The notes under the pieces are model-generated. The model was not told the origin of the DNA, made no database searches, and worked only from the letters and a program-made list of their open reading frames with translations. DNA of 64,000 nt from Prionace glauca (lineage: Eukaryota > Chordata > Chondrichthyes > Carcharhiniformes > Carcharhinidae): positions 12,885,543-12,949,542 of the forward strand of contig CM075761.1 in assembly GCA_037974335.1 (NCBI GenBank). The letters run 5' to 3'. Made by a program: the position numbers and the translations under genes. Positions 1 to 11,940 of this stretch are shown in pieces (the stretch's first letter is position 1; each line of letters starts with the position of its first letter).

Positions 1-450
1 CCAGGATGTTGCCTGGTATGGAGGGGAGATCCTATGAGGAGAGATTGAGTGATTTGGGGTTGTTTTCGCTGGAAAGAAGGCGGCTGAGAGGGGATCTCAT
101 TGAAACATATAAGATGATTAGAGGTTTAGACAGGGTAGATAGTGATAGCCTTTTTCCTAGGATGGAGAAAGCTAACACGAGGGGGCACGATTTTAAATTA
201 AGGGGGGGTAGTTATAGGACAGATGTCAGGGGTAGGTTCTTTACCCAGAGGGTGGTGAGGGACTGGAATGCCCTGCCAGCTGCAGTTGTAAATGCACCTA
301 GTTTGGGGGCGTTTAAAAGATCTGTGGATAGGTTTATGGATGAAAAGGGATTGGTTTAGGCTAGTGGGTCATTGTTTTGTAACTGGTCGGTGCAACATCG
401 TGGGCCGAAGGGCCTGTTCTGCGCTGTAATGTTCTATGTTCTATGTTCTA
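1..450 (+). mobile_element. CR1-like LINE, family B, 3' end
   Basis: Cut by the window edge. The frame to 358 encodes the end of the reverse-transcriptase ORF, with FFTQRVVRDWNALPAAV, identical over 117 residues to the C-terminus of the copy at 47104-48868. A short 3' UTR and a 'GTTCTATG'-type terminal repeat follow. The identity implies recent movement. Confidence 0.85.
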
Positions 451-549
451 TCATTGCATCTTCTTCCCCCGTTGAAACTGGGATGTTAGCTGCACCATCT
501 CAACCACAATGGGCGGCAAGGAGACCTTACCGCGCCTGCGCGCTCACCT

Positions 550-800
550 TTAACCTCGGCCCGGCGGCCATCTTGCTATTGTCCCCAGTGTGCGAGAGAC
601 GGTGGGGTGGCCATTTTGGGTTGCCAGCGGAGACGGGAGGCGGCCATGTTGGGTTGCCAGGGGAGACGACGGCGGCGGCCATCTTGGATTGACGGGCGGA
701 AACGGATCAGCGGACATCTTGGATTGACGGGCGGAAACGGATCGGCGGCCATCTTGGGTTGCCAGTGGAGACGGCGGCCATCTTGGGTTGCCGACTGGGA
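550..800 (+). repeat. GC-rich cluster of CCATCTTGG motifs
   Basis: Seven near-copies of GGCCATCTTGG occur near 565, 609, 641, 676, 711, 746 and 774, in irregular units of about 27-45 bp that include GGGTTGCC or GGATTGACGG. The motif contains CCAT in the context bound by YY1 in vertebrates. It could be a minisatellite, a repeat-borne promoter or a CpG-island remnant. Confidence 0.5.
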
Positions 801-808
801 GGCACATG

Positions 809-2155
809 GGCTATCCCCCTAACCTACACATGTTTGGACACTAAGGGACAATTTAGCACGGCCAATCCACCCTAACCTACACATGTTTGGGACACTAAGG
901 GACAATTTAGCACGGCCAATCCACCCTAACCCACACATCTTTGGGACACTAAGGGACAATTTAGCACGGCCAATCCACCCTAACCTACACATCTTTGGGA
1001 CACTAAGGGACAATTTAGCACGGCCAATCCACCCTAACCTGCACATCTTTGGACACTAAGGGACAATTTAGCATGGCCAATCCCCCCTAACCTACACATC
1101 TTTGGGACACTAAGGGACAATTTAGCACGGCCAATCCACCCTAACCTACACATCTTTGGGACACTAAGGGACAATTTAGCATGGCCAATCCCCCCTAACC
1201 TACACATCTTTGGGACACTAAGGGACAATTTAGCATGGCCAATCCACCCTAACCTACACATCTTTGGACACTAAGGGACAATTTAGCACGGCCAATCCAC
1301 CCTAACCTACACATCTTTGGGACACTAAGGGACAATTTAGCATGGCCAATCCACCCTAACCTACACATCTTTGGACACTAAGGGACAATTTAGCACGGCC
1401 AATCCACCCTAACCTACACATCTTTGGACACTAAGGGACAATTTAGCACAGCCAATCCACCCTAACCTACACATCTTTGGACACTAAGGGGCAATTTAGC
1501 ACGGCCAATCCCCCCTAACCTACACATCTTTGGACACTAAGGGACAATTTAGCACGGCCAATCCCCCCTAACCTACACATCTTTAGACACTAAGGGACAA
1601 TTTAGCACGGCCAATCCACCCTAACCTACACATCTTTGGACACTAAGGGACAATTTAGCACGGCCAATCCCCCCTAACCTACACATCTTTGGACACTAAG
1701 GGACAATTTAGCACGGCCAATCCACCCTAACCTACACATCTTTGGACACTAAGGGACAATTTAGCATGGCCAATCCACCCTAACCTACACATCTTTGGAC
1801 ACTAAGGGACAATTTAGCACGGCCAATCCACCCTAACCTACACATCTTTGAACACTAAGGGGCAATTTAGCACGGCCAATCCCCCCTAACCTACACATCT
1901 TTGGACACTAAGGGACAATTTAGCACGGCCAATCCCCCCTAACCTACACATCGTTGGACACTAAGGGACAATTTAGCACGGCCAATCCACCCTAACCTAC
2001 ACATCTTTGGACTGTGGGAGGAAACCGGAGCACCCGGAGGAAACCCATGCAGACATGGGGAGAATGTACAAGCTCCACACAGAGAGTGACTTGAGGCTAG
2101 AATGGAACCTGGGCCCCTGGTGCTTGAGGCAGCAGTGCTAACCACTGTGTCCCTT
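809..2155 (-). repeat. 53-bp tandem array inside an HE1-like SINE
   Basis: About 22 units of 53-54 bp, keyed by CACATCTTTGGACACTAAGG, then AATTTAGC and GGCCAATCCACC, run from 809 to about 2010. They lead into a normal antisense SINE head (GGGAGGAAACCGGAGCACCC to GCAGCAGTGCTAACCACTGTG). Each unit equals one internal segment of the SINE body, so the array arose by expansion within the SINE. Not coding. Confidence 0.88.
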
Positions 2156-2159
2156 CCAA

Positions 2160-2655
2160 ATTTATACCCTTTTGCACAACAAGAACCATTCACTGTGTAC
2201 CAGCAGCCATACCCTCATGCTGTATTCCATCCCTTCTCACTGTTCTTCCAGAGTATGTATATTTGTAAATATCGATGTGCCTCTATCAGTCTTGTGTCTG
2301 TGTGTGAATTTGCATGCATGTGTGTGTGTGAATGTGTGTGTGTGTGCACGCATGCACAGTAACAAGGCTCTCAACACCAGGTTAAAGTTTAACAGGTTTT
2401 TTTGGAATCATGATCTTTCGGAGCGCCGCTCCTTCATCAGATGAGGTGGACTTCTTGCACTTTAACCTGCTGTTTTGACTTATTACAATTTATCAGTCCA
2501 AAGCTACCTGATTGTGTGGTGCTTGTGTGTATCAGAGCATGTGAGTGAGCCAGTCTGTGTGTGTCTGTGCATCTCTGTAAGTGTGTACCGTTCATGTTTG
2601 TATGTGTGTCTATGAGCTGTGTATGTGATTGAGTCTATGTTTCTGTGTATCTGTG
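2160..2655. other. GT-rich sequence with a fragment of a foldback-repeat arm
   Basis: No gene seen. GT-rich tracts occur at 2290-2360 and 2515-2660. Between them, about 2378-2475, lies a piece related to the arm of the inverted-repeat element at 12425-12905 (shared CTTTCGGAGCG and GCTCCTTCATCAG). Confidence 0.5.
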
Positions 2656-3178
2656 CGGCCGCACTTGGAGTATTGCGTACAGTTCTGGTCGCCACATTAT
2701 AAGAAAGATGTGGAGGCATTGGAAAGGGTGCAGAGGAGGTATACCTGAGTGTTGCCTGGTATGGTGGGAAGGTCTTATGAGGAAAGACTGAGGGACTTGA
2801 GGGTATTTTCGTTACAGAGAAGAAGGTTAAGAGGTGACCTAATTGAGGCATACAAGGTGATCAGAGGGTTAGATAGGATGGACAGTGAGAGTCTTTTTCC
2901 TCGGATGGTGATGGCTAACACGAGGGGACATAGCTTTAAATTAAGGGGTGGTAATTATAGGACGGAGGTAGGTTCTTTACTCAGAGGGTAGTAAGGGTGT
3001 GGAATGCCCTGCCTGCAGCAGTTGTGGACTCGCCAACTTTAAGGGCGTTCAAATGGTCAGTGGATAGGCATATGGATAACATTGGAATAGTTTAGGTTAG
3101 AGGGTCATTAGATTGGTTCCACTGGTCAGCACAACATCGAGGGCTGAAGGGCCTGTACTGCACTGTTCTATGTTCTGT
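2655..3178 (+). mobile_element. CR1-like LINE, older family B-like 3' fragment
   Basis: Reads GGAGTATTGCGTACAGTTCT and MLPGMVGRSYEERLRDLRVF, with small deletions that break the frame, through to the 3' tail GGCCTGTACTGCACTGTTCT. More diverged from the 47-kb copy than the copy at 1-450. Confidence 0.75.
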
Positions 3179-3179
3179 A

Positions 3180-3468
3180 TGTATTTATATGCTGTTATTT
3201 CTGTCTATGTTTGTGCGTGCAGATACCAGTGTGTGTGTGAATATAAAGGTGTGGGTATGTATTCTCCTGTGATTAATAATATTATGCAGAAATTTATTTC
3301 ACCCTGTTTTCCCCAGATAATGGAAATTCCAATTATTAATTCAGGTGTAATGTTTATTGTGGTTCGATCCACCAGTTTAGAATCATAGGACCCTGCAGTG
3401 CAGAAAGAGGCCATTTGGTCCATCAAGTCTGCACTAATCACAATCCCACAGAGGCCCTATCCCCTTAA
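3180..3468. repeat. GT-rich stretch, then SINE tail fragment
   Basis: Simple TG-rich sequence to about 3260, then unassigned AT-rich DNA. From about 3381 to 3468 there is an antisense HE1-like SINE tail (CCTGCAGTGCAGAAAGAGGC). Confidence 0.5.
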
Positions 3469-4088
3469 CATAAGAACATAAGAAATAGGAGCAGGAGTAG
3501 GCCATCTAGCCCTTCGAGCCTGCTCCACCATTCAATAAGATCATGGCTGATCTGAAGTGGATCAGTTCCACTTTCCCGCTCTCTCCCCTTAATTCCCCTG
3601 TCTATCAGAAACCTATCTACCCGTGACTTAAACATCTCCAACGAGGCAGCCTCCACCACTTCAACGGGCAGAGAATTCCAGAGATTCACCACCCTTTGAG
3701 TGAAGAAGTTCCTCCTCAACTCTATTCTAAACTGCCCCACGCCCCCTTATTTTGAGGCTGTGCCCCCTAGTTCTGCTATCTGTTCTAAGTGGGAAGAATT
3801 TCTCTACCTCTACCCTATCCATCCCCTTCATAAGAAGATAAGAACATAGAACATAAGAAATAGAAGCAGGAGTAGGCCAACTAGCCCTTCGAGCCTGCCC
3901 CGCCATTCAATAAGATCAAGATTCATTATCTTGTAAATCTCTATAAGATCCCCCCTCAGTCTTTTAAACTCTAACGAGTACAGAACCAGTCTATTCAATT
4001 TCTCCTCATAGTCCAACCCCCTCATCTCTGGGATCAGCCTAGTGAACCCTCTCTGTACTCCCTCCAAGGCCAATGTTTCCTTCCGCAA
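3469..4088 (-). mobile_element. CR1-like LINE, family A, with a nested short copy
   Basis: An antisense 3' portion of family A (FFTQRVVNLWNSLPVEVVEA). At 3834-3928 it is interrupted by a 95-bp 3'-terminal fragment of the same family, flanked by TTCAT on both sides; the host sequence resumes precisely afterwards. So this is one older LINE with a younger truncated one inside. Confidence 0.75.
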
Positions 4089-4118
4089 ATAAAGGGTATT
4101 TAGTAACCCTACTTATTG

Positions 4119-4314
4119 AGCCTGACACGAGGGAGAATTTAGCATGGCCAATCAAGCTACCCTGCGCATCTTTGGACTGTGGGAGGAAACTGGAGCACGC
4201 GGAGGAAACCCACGCAGACACGAGGAGGATGTGCAAACTCTGCACAGACGATGACCCAAGCTGGAAATCGAACCTGGTTCCCTGGCACCGTGAGGCAGCA
4301 GTGCCAACCCATTG
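4119..4314 (-). mobile_element. HE1-like SINE
   Basis: Antisense copy from the AATTTAGCATGGCCAATC body part to the head (GAGGCAGCAGTGCCAACCCA). The 3' tail is missing. The adjoining LINE tail begins where the head ends. Confidence 0.75.
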
Positions 4315-7031
4315 TAAGAACATAAGAACATAAGAAATAGGAGCAGGAGTAGGCCATCTGGCCCTTCGAGCCTGCCCCGCCATTCAATAAGATCATGGCT
4401 GATCTGTCGTGGCTCAGTTCCACCTTCCCGCCCTCTCCCCATAACCCTTAATCCCCTCTCTTATCAAAAACCCATCAACCCGGTTCTTAAAAATATTTAG
4501 CGAGGCATCCTCCACCACTTCAACGGGCAGAGAATTCCAGAGATTCATCACCCTTTGAGTGAAGAAGTTCCTCCTCAACTCTGTTCTAAACCGCCCCCCC
4601 TTTATCTTGAGGCTGTGCCCCCTAGTCCTACTGTCTTTTTTGAGCGGGAAGAGTCTCTCCACCTCTATCCTCTCCATCCCATTCATCATCTTATACGTCT
4701 CAATGAGATCTCCCCTCATTCTTCTAAACTCTAACGAGTACAAGCCTAGTTTATTCAGCCTCTCCTCATAGCTCAGTCCCCTCAACTCCGGTATCAGCCG
4801 AGTAAACCTCCTCTGCACTCCCTCTAGGGCCAAAATATCCTTGCGCAGGTGCGGCGCCCAAAACTGCACACAGTACTCCAGCTGCGGCCTCACCAATGCC
4901 CTATACAGCTGCAGCAAGACCTCCCTACTTTTATATTCAATCCCCCTCGCTATGAAGGCCAGCATCCCATTCGCCTTCCTGACCACCTGCTGCACCTGCA
5001 AGCTGGGTTTTTGCGACTCATGCACAAGGACCCCGAGGTCCCTCTGCACCGTCGCCTGCTGCAGTTTTTCGCCCCGTAAGTAATAGTCCTTCCTACCATT
5101 CCTCCTACCAAAGTGGACCACCTCACACTTGCCAACATTAAATTCCATTTGCCATTTCCTGGCCCATTCGCCCAGCCTATCGAGATCCTTCTGCAGACTC
5201 TCCACACCCTCCGCACAATTTGCCTTTCCCCCAATCTTGGTGTCATCAGCAAATTTCGACACCCTGCACTCGGTTCCCTCCTCCAGATCATCTATATAAA
5301 TGGTAAAAAGCTGAGGGCCCCAGCACCGACCCCTGGGGCACCCCACTAGTCACCAACTGCCAATCCGAATAGCATCCATTGACCCCCACTCTCTGCCTCC
5401 TATTTGACAACCAATCCTCTATCCACGCTAACACCCTACCCCCAACTCCATGTCCCCTGACCTTCTGCAATAACCTCTTGTGAGGTACCTTGTCAAACGC
5501 CTTCTGAAAATCCAGAAAGACCACATCCACCGGCTCTCCTCCATCCACTGCCCTAGACACATCCTCATAGAACTCCAGTAAATTTGTCAGACACGACTTC
5601 CCTTTAATGAAACCGTGTTGCGTCCGCCCTATCAAGCAATTCCCCTCAAGATGCCTCGCTATTTCCTCCTTAATGACGGTTTCTAACATTTTACCTACCA
5701 CAGACGTTAAACTAACCGGCCTATAATTCCCCGCCTTTTGCCTGGCACCCTTCTTAAACAACGGCGTAACATTAGCCGTTTTCCAATCTTCCGGCACTTC
5801 CCCGGAATCCAGCGACGTCTGGAAAATAACCACCAAGGCATCCACTATCACCTCCGCCATTTCTTTCAGAACCCTCAGATGCATTCCATCCGGTCCTGGG
5901 GACTTGTCCACAATCAGCCCCTCCAGTCTGTCGAGCACCACCTCTCTAGTAACAGTAATGTCATTAAGACCCTCCATTCCTACCACCTTTCCATCGCTAA
6001 CACCCGGCAAATTATTCACGTCCTCCTCCGTGAAGACAGAAACAAAGAAGTTATTCAAGACCTTAGCCATATCCCTATCCCCTACCACTAGCTCCCCTTT
6101 CTCATCCTTTAAAGGACCAACGTTTACCCTAGCCAGCCTCTTCCTTTTTATATATTTATAAAAACTCTTGCTATCCTTTTTTATATTAAGTGCTAGCCCA
6201 GCCTCATAGCTTCTCCTACCCTCCTTTATCAATTTCTTTGTCAATCTTTGTTGACATTTAAACCTTTCCCAATCCTCTTCTCGCCCACTGCTCTTAGCTA
6301 CTCTAAATGCCTCCGCTTTTAATTTAACACTTTCCTTCACCTCCTTCGTTATCCACGGCTTATTACCTCTCCTCCTACTGTCCTTTTTAACCATCGGAAT
6401 AAATTTCTGCTAAGCACCAAGAAAGATCTCCTTAAAGATCCTCCACTGCTCCTCAGCAGACCTACCTTCCAACGCGTTCCCCCAGTCCACATTCGCCAAT
6501 TCTTCTCTCATCCTACCATACTCCCCTCTATTCAAACAAAGGACGCGTGTCTGGGAACCCACTTTCTCCTCCTCCATCTGCACCAGAAACTCCACCATAC
6601 AATGATCACTCTCTCCAAGAGGATCCTTCACCGCAAGGTCCCTAATTCTACCCGCCTCATTACATAGCACCAGATCCAAGATAGCTCGCTCCCTCGTCGG
6701 CTCCAACACACACTGTTCAAGGAAATTATCCCGGCAGCATTCCAAGAACTCCTCCTCGAGCCCACCTCGTCCAACATGGGTCGACCAATCAATATGCAGA
6801 TTGAAATCCCCCATAACTACTGCCGTCCCATTCCTGCACGCTGCACTTATTTGCGCGTTAACAGCCCGCCCCACCTCCAGATCATTATTCGGGGGTCTAT
6901 AGACGACACCCACTAGTGTCTTCCTCCCTTTTCTGTTCCTAATCTCCACCCACAACGATTCCACTTTCTGCTCCTTGGCTCCAATATCATCCCTTGCTAC
7001 CACCTTGATACTATCCTTAATTGTGCCGTTT
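4315..7031 (-). mobile_element. CR1-like LINE, family A, nearly complete ORF2
   Basis: The longest LINE here. The endonuclease part (about 7003-6410) shows GVVYRPP, VVMGDFNLHIDW and ESDHCMVEF of APE-type nucleases. The reverse transcriptase (6394-4414) shows NYRPVSLTSVVGKMLE, DFQKAFDKV, SGVPQGSVLGP and KFADDTKIGG, and ends FFTQRVMNLWNSLPVEVVE. One in-frame TAG separates the two parts (6410-6412) and one frameshift lies near 5310, just after GVPQGSVLGP. The 5' start of the endonuclease is absent. The 3' end is a GTTCTTAT repeat. Broken, but only lightly. Confidence 0.9.
4414..7003 (-). pseudogene. LINE ORF2: endonuclease plus reverse transcriptase, broken
   Basis: Coding part of the LINE above. 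It would nick target DNA and copy the LINE RNA at the nick. The catalytic FADD motif and the nuclease GDFN and SDH motifs are kept; a stop and a frameshift split it into three open stretches of 197, 368 and 310 codons. Confidence 0.85.
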
Positions 7032-7245
7032 CATCAGTCATTACTGGATTCTGAAAGAGAAATTTTATCTGACAATTCTGTGAAGGGGTTCTAATAGATA
7101 AACAATGGGTGGGAGTGGAGGTAGTTCATTCTGAGCACTCATCAGCCTCTCTCTGTCTCTGTAACTTTCAAGACTGCAGATCAAGTGCCCCACAATTGGT
7201 GTAGACCACACAGATCTTCACTTCTATTCCAGCACGAGCCAGAAC

Positions 7246-7532
7246 CATAGAAGCCTACAGTGCAGGAAGAGGCCCTTTGGCCCATCGAGTCTGCACTGAA
7301 CACAATCCCACCCAGACCTCACCCCCACAGCCAATCCACGCATCTCAAGGGCAATTTTTAGCATGGCCAATCCCCCTAACCTACACCTCTTTGGACTGTG
7401 GGAGGAAACCCACGCAGATACGGGGAGAATGTGCAAACTTCACACAGACAGTGACCCAAGCCGGGCATCGAACCCAGGACCCTGGAGCTGTGAGGCAGCA
7501 GTGCTAACCACTGTGCTACCGTGCCTCCCATA
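7246..7532 (-). mobile_element. HE1-like SINE
   Basis: Antisense, almost full: tail (CCTACAGTGCAGGAAGAGGC), body (GCATGGCCAATCCCC) and tRNA-like head ending GCTAACCACTGTGCTACCG. It abuts the left end of the segmental duplication. Confidence 0.8.
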
Positions 7533-7589
7533 GGGGAGTGAAAGCTGGAAAGATGTCAAAATGAAATCTGTGCCATAGAATACTTTGGC

Positions 7590-8368
7590 AGAAATAATAG
7601 TAGGAGGGATTACTATTTAAAGGGCGAAAAGCTGCAGCAGGCGACGGTGCAGAGGGACCTGGGGGTCCTTGTGCATGAATCGCAAAAACGCAGTCTGCAG
7701 GTGCAGCAGGTGGTCAGGAAGGCGAATGGGATGCTGGCCTTCATAGCGAGGGGGATTGAATATAAAAGTAGGGAGGTCTTGCTGCAGCTGTATAGGGCAT
7801 TGGTGAGGCCACAGCTGGAGTACTGTGTGCAGTTTTGGTCGCCACACTTGCGGAAGGATATATTGACCTTGGAGGGAGTGCAGAGGAGGTTCACTAGCCT
7901 GATACCGGAGATGAGGGGGTTGACTACGAAGAGAGACTAAATATATTGGATCTGTACTCGTTGGAGTTTAGAAGGATGAGGGGGGATCTTATAGAGACGT
8001 ATAGTAATGAAGGGGATGGATAAGGTAGAGGTAGAGAGATTCTTCCCGCTTGGAAAGGACAGCAGGACTAGAGAGCACAGCCTCAAGATAAAGGGGGCGG
8101 GGAAGTTTTAGATCAGAGTTGAGGAGGAACTTCTTCACTCAAAGGGTGGTGAATCTCTGGAATTCTCTGCCCGTTGAAGTGGTGGGGGCTGCCTCGCTAA
8201 ATATATTTTAGTCACGGGTAGATAGGGTTCTGATAGACAGGGGAATTAAGGGGAGAAAGCGGGAAAGTGGAACTGATCCACTTCAGATTAGCCATGATCT
8301 TATTGAATGGCGGGGCAGGCTCGAGGGGCTAGATGGCCCACTCCTGCTCCTATTTCTTATGTTCTTAG
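7590..8368 (+). mobile_element. CR1-like LINE, family A fragment
   Basis: Starts TTACTATTTAAAGGGCGAAA and ends TATTTCTTATGTTC, covering the last third of ORF2 and the 3' UTR. Frameshifts break the reading frame after about 7940. It lies inside duplication copy 1 only; TAGAAT occurs on both sides. Confidence 0.85.
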
Positions 8369-8410
8369 AATAATTTCAATGTTCTTTCTAGGGCAAATAA
8401 TCGAGTGGAA

Positions 8411-9003
8411 AACATAAGAACATAAGAAATAGGAGCAGGAGTAGGCCATCTGGCCCTTCGAGCCTGCCCCGCCATTCAATAAGATCATGGCTGATCTGTC
8501 GTGACTCAGCTCCACCTTCCCGCCCTCTCCCCATAACCCTTAATCCCCTCTCTTATCAAAAACCCATCAACCCGTTTCTTAAAAATATTTAGCGAGGCAG
8601 CCTCCACCACTTCAACGGGCAGAGAATTCCAGAGATTCACCACCCTTTGAGTGAAGAAGTTCCTCCTCAACTCTGTTCTAAACCGCCCCCCCTTTATCTT
8701 GAGGCTGTGCCCCCTAGTCCTGCTGTCCTTTCTAAGCGGGAAGAATCTCTCTACCTCTACCTTATCCATCCCCTTCACTATCTTATACGTCTCCACAAGA
8801 TCCCCCCTCATCCTTCTAAACTCCAGCCAGTACAGACCCAATATATTTAGTCTCTCTTCGTAGTCCAACCCCCTCATCTCCGGTATCAGCCTAGTGAACG
8901 TCCTCTGCACTCCCTCCAAGGTCAATATATCCTTCCGCAAGTGTGGCGCCCAAAACTGCACACAGTACTCCAGCTGCGGCCTCACCAATGCCCTATACAG
9001 CTG
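8411..9003 (-). mobile_element. CR1-like LINE, family A fragment
   Basis: Antisense, open from 9102 to 8506 (FFTQRVVNLWNSLPVEVVEA). It interrupts the sequence GAGTGGAAAAC-ATT, which is unbroken in duplication copy 2 at about 12043-12055. About 35 bases of filler follow the 5' junction. Confidence 0.85.
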
Positions 9004-9519
9004 CAGCTGTATTGAGCTGTATTGCAAACATTGAGGCAATTGTCTTGGAAACATTTTAAAAAATCCATGAGGAAAAAAATTCCACTGTGTAGGAATAAAC
9101 ACTGAGAATGTCTGCCATGGAAATCATGGAGTGAATTGAAGTTTACTGACTCCCATTCTGAATGGGATGAGCGGCTGAAAACTGCACTAAATGTAAATAT
9201 TTGACATTAATCTGACATTATTAACAACTGCAAATAAAATCATCAATGGGGAATGAGCAACAGAGTTCATGTTCAATGGCTGGTGATAAGAGGCCGAATG
9301 CCCCACTGGAGATCCTTCTGGAAATGTTGCTGGAAAATGTTGCTGGAAATCCTGCTGGAAACCCTTTTACAATGTTGTTCAATTTACATTCATCAGTTCC
9401 CGGATGGGACCACGGGGTGAGTCAGTAGCAGTCAGCTGCCACTAGATGGCGGGATTGCACCACAAGTGATCAGTGAGGTTTTAAACTTATTCCATCGCAC
9501 AGAGGAGAGAGCTCTAACA

Positions 9520-10530
9520 AAAACTCAGACACACATACATACATACACACACAGGCACGCACATACAGACACATACAGACATTCATACACACACAGATAC
9601 ATCTATACAGACAAACACACACATATGCCCAGTTACATACACATAGCCACTCTCACTCCCTCTCTTTCTCTCACACACACAACCAGAGTCTCTCTCTCAA
9701 ACACACTCTTTCTTTCTCTCTCCCACACAGACACACTCTCACTCACCCAGAATCTCTCTGTCACTCTCACACACACAAAATCTCTCTCTCTCTCACACAC
9801 ACAGAATCTCTCTCCCTCTCACACACAATCTCTCTCACACACACAATCTCTCTCTCATACACACACAATCTCTCTCACACACACACAAAATCTCTCTCTC
9901 ACACACACACAAAGTCTCTCTCCCTCTCACACACCGAATCTCTCTCCCACTCACACACACACAATCTCTCTCCCTCACACGCATACAATCTCTCTCCCTC
10001 TCACACACACACAATCTCTCTCCCTCACACGCACACAATCTCTCTCCCTCTCACTTACACACAATCTCTCTCTCACACACACAAAATCTCTCTCTCCCTC
10101 TCACACACACAATCTCTCTCTCTCACACACACAATCTCTCTCTCTCTCTCTCAGACACACACAATCTCTCTCTCTCACACACACAATCTATCTCCCTCTC
10201 ACACACACACAATCTCTCTCCCTCTTACACACACACACAATCTCTCTCCCTCTCACACATTCTCTCTCTCGTTCACGCACACACACAACCAGAATCTCTC
10301 TCTCAAACACACATTCCTTCTTTCTCTCACACACAGACACACACACAGCCAGAATCTCTCTATCCCTCTGCGTCCCCTCCACACACACTCTTTCTATCTC
10401 TCACCCACACATACACTTCCTCTTTCTCTCTCATATACACACACTCTTTCCCTCTCTCACATACACAGAAACACACACAGCCAAAATTGCTCTCTCTCTC
10501 TCTCTCACTCACATACACTTTCTCTCACAC
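9520..10530. repeat. Compound CA/CT microsatellite, copy 1
   Basis: About 1 kb of interleaved (CA)n and (CT)n, mostly TCTCTCTCACACACA units of variable length. The long open frame in it is Ser/His/Thr/Leu low-complexity translation and not a gene. It is the counterpart of 13050-13915. Confidence 0.9.
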
Positions 10531-10621
10531 ATCCACTATTCACACATCACCTGGATCCACTATAGTTCACCCATCACCGCAGCAGATCCACAGCAGACAC
10601 CATCTCCCTGGCCCTGCACTC

Positions 10622-10748
10622 ATAGAACATAGAACATTACAGCGCAGAACAGGCCCTTCGGCCCACGATGTTGCGCCGACCAGTTACAAAACAATGACCC
10701 ACTAGCCTAAACCAATCCCTTTTCATCCATAAACCTATCCACAGATCT
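10622..10748 (-). mobile_element. CR1-like LINE, family B, 3' end only
   Basis: Antisense: ATAGAACATAGAACATTACAGC to CCTATCCACAGATCTCT, 127 bp. A severe 5' truncation, located just beyond the end of duplication copy 1. Confidence 0.8.
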
Positions 10749-10984
10749 CTTACACACTCATACACACTCATACACATAAACATGCACGCACTCTCGTACA
10801 CTTACACATAATCACACTTACACATGAACACACGCTCATACACTGACACAGACACATACACACACACTAATACACTTACACACACACAGATACTGGTACA
10901 CTTACTCACAAACACACACACTCATACTGGTAAACTCACACACACACACACACACACACAGGTACACTCTCACACACAAGTACA

Positions 10985-11026
<42 letters not shown>

Positions 11027-11606
11027 GACACAGGTACACTCACACACACAGATACACTCACACACAAGTACACGCTCTCTCTATCTCTCACACACACACA
11101 CAGATGCACACAACCAGAATCTCTGTCTCACACAGACAGACACAGAGAGATATGGGCCAAACGCAGATAATGGGGACTAACTTATTGGGAAAAAACTGGG
11201 CGGCATGACCAAATGGGGCCAGAGAACCTGTTTCCATGCAGTAAACCTTTATGAATCTATGGCACACACACAGTCGTGCACTTGCACACTCACACACTCA
11301 TACATTTACACACACACAAACTCATCACTTACACACTTACATACACATATTCTCTCACAATCATACACTCACATTCACACACACACATGTACACACTCAT
11401 ATAAACACACGTACATACGCTCTGGCATACACAATAACAAACTCATACACTTATATGTAGTCTCACGCAAACATCACACACACATATACACACACACACA
11501 CACAAACATACTGGTAAGAAAATAATAGTCGTGATATTAGACCAGAGAGGCACTGTGTGGGTACAGACTTGATAAGCCTGTTCCTGTTCTTTGTAATTTG
11601 TTAACA

Positions 11607-11653
<47 letters not shown>

Positions 11654-11764
11654 ATACTTACACGCATTCATATACTTAAACGTACAGACACAGGCACACA
11701 TACATGCTCATATATTACACATATACACTTACACTTACACACACAAACACTCATATAGTGACAT
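10749..11764. repeat. CA-rich microsatellite block
   Basis: Diverse CA, CACT and TACA repeats, including pure (CT) at about 10988-11013 and pure (CA) at about 11609-11650. Interrupted at 11140-11270 and 11515-11605 by short non-repetitive stretches with no recognised gene. Confidence 0.85.
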
Positions 11765-11940
11765 ACATAAGAAATAGGAGTAGGAATTGGCCATCTAGCC
11801 CCTCGAGCCTGCCCCGCCATTCAATAGGATCATGGCTGATCTGATAGTGGGTTCAGTTCCACTTATCCACCCGCTCCCCATAACCCTTAATTCCCTTGTC
11901 CAACAGAAATCTATCCATCTGTGACTTAACCACATTTAAT
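11765..11940 (-). mobile_element. CR1-like LINE, family A, 3' fragment
   Basis: Antisense, ACATAAGAAATAGGAGTAGG to CATCTGTGACTTAACC. It borders the left end of duplication copy 2. Confidence 0.75.

Larger units (their letters stand above)
7533..10621. repeat. Segmental duplication, copy 1
   Basis: Matches 11942-14010 at both ends and in the middle: CCCATAGGGGAGTGAAAGC start, GGATGAGCGGCTGAAAACTG core, CA/CT tract, and GGATCCACTATAGTTCACCC end. This copy carries two LINE A insertions (7590-8368 and 8411-9003) absent from copy 2. No exon was recognised in the unique parts (9004-9520). Confidence 0.8.

Noticed and set aside
819-1261. Open frames with repeated MCRLGWIGRAKLSLSV
   Set aside because: They are translations of 54-bp SINE-derived tandem units; frame is lost wherever a 53-bp unit occurs.
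4559-4771. Hydrophobic frame beginning MKKFLLNSVLN that recurs at 8651, 18559, 31948, 45736 and 54359
   Set aside because: It is always exactly antisense to the family A LINE C-terminus, so it tracks the LINE and has no independent support.
9466-10632. A 388-codon Ser/His/Thr-rich frame
   Set aside because: Pure translation of CA/CT microsatellite; no composition, start or splice evidence of a gene.
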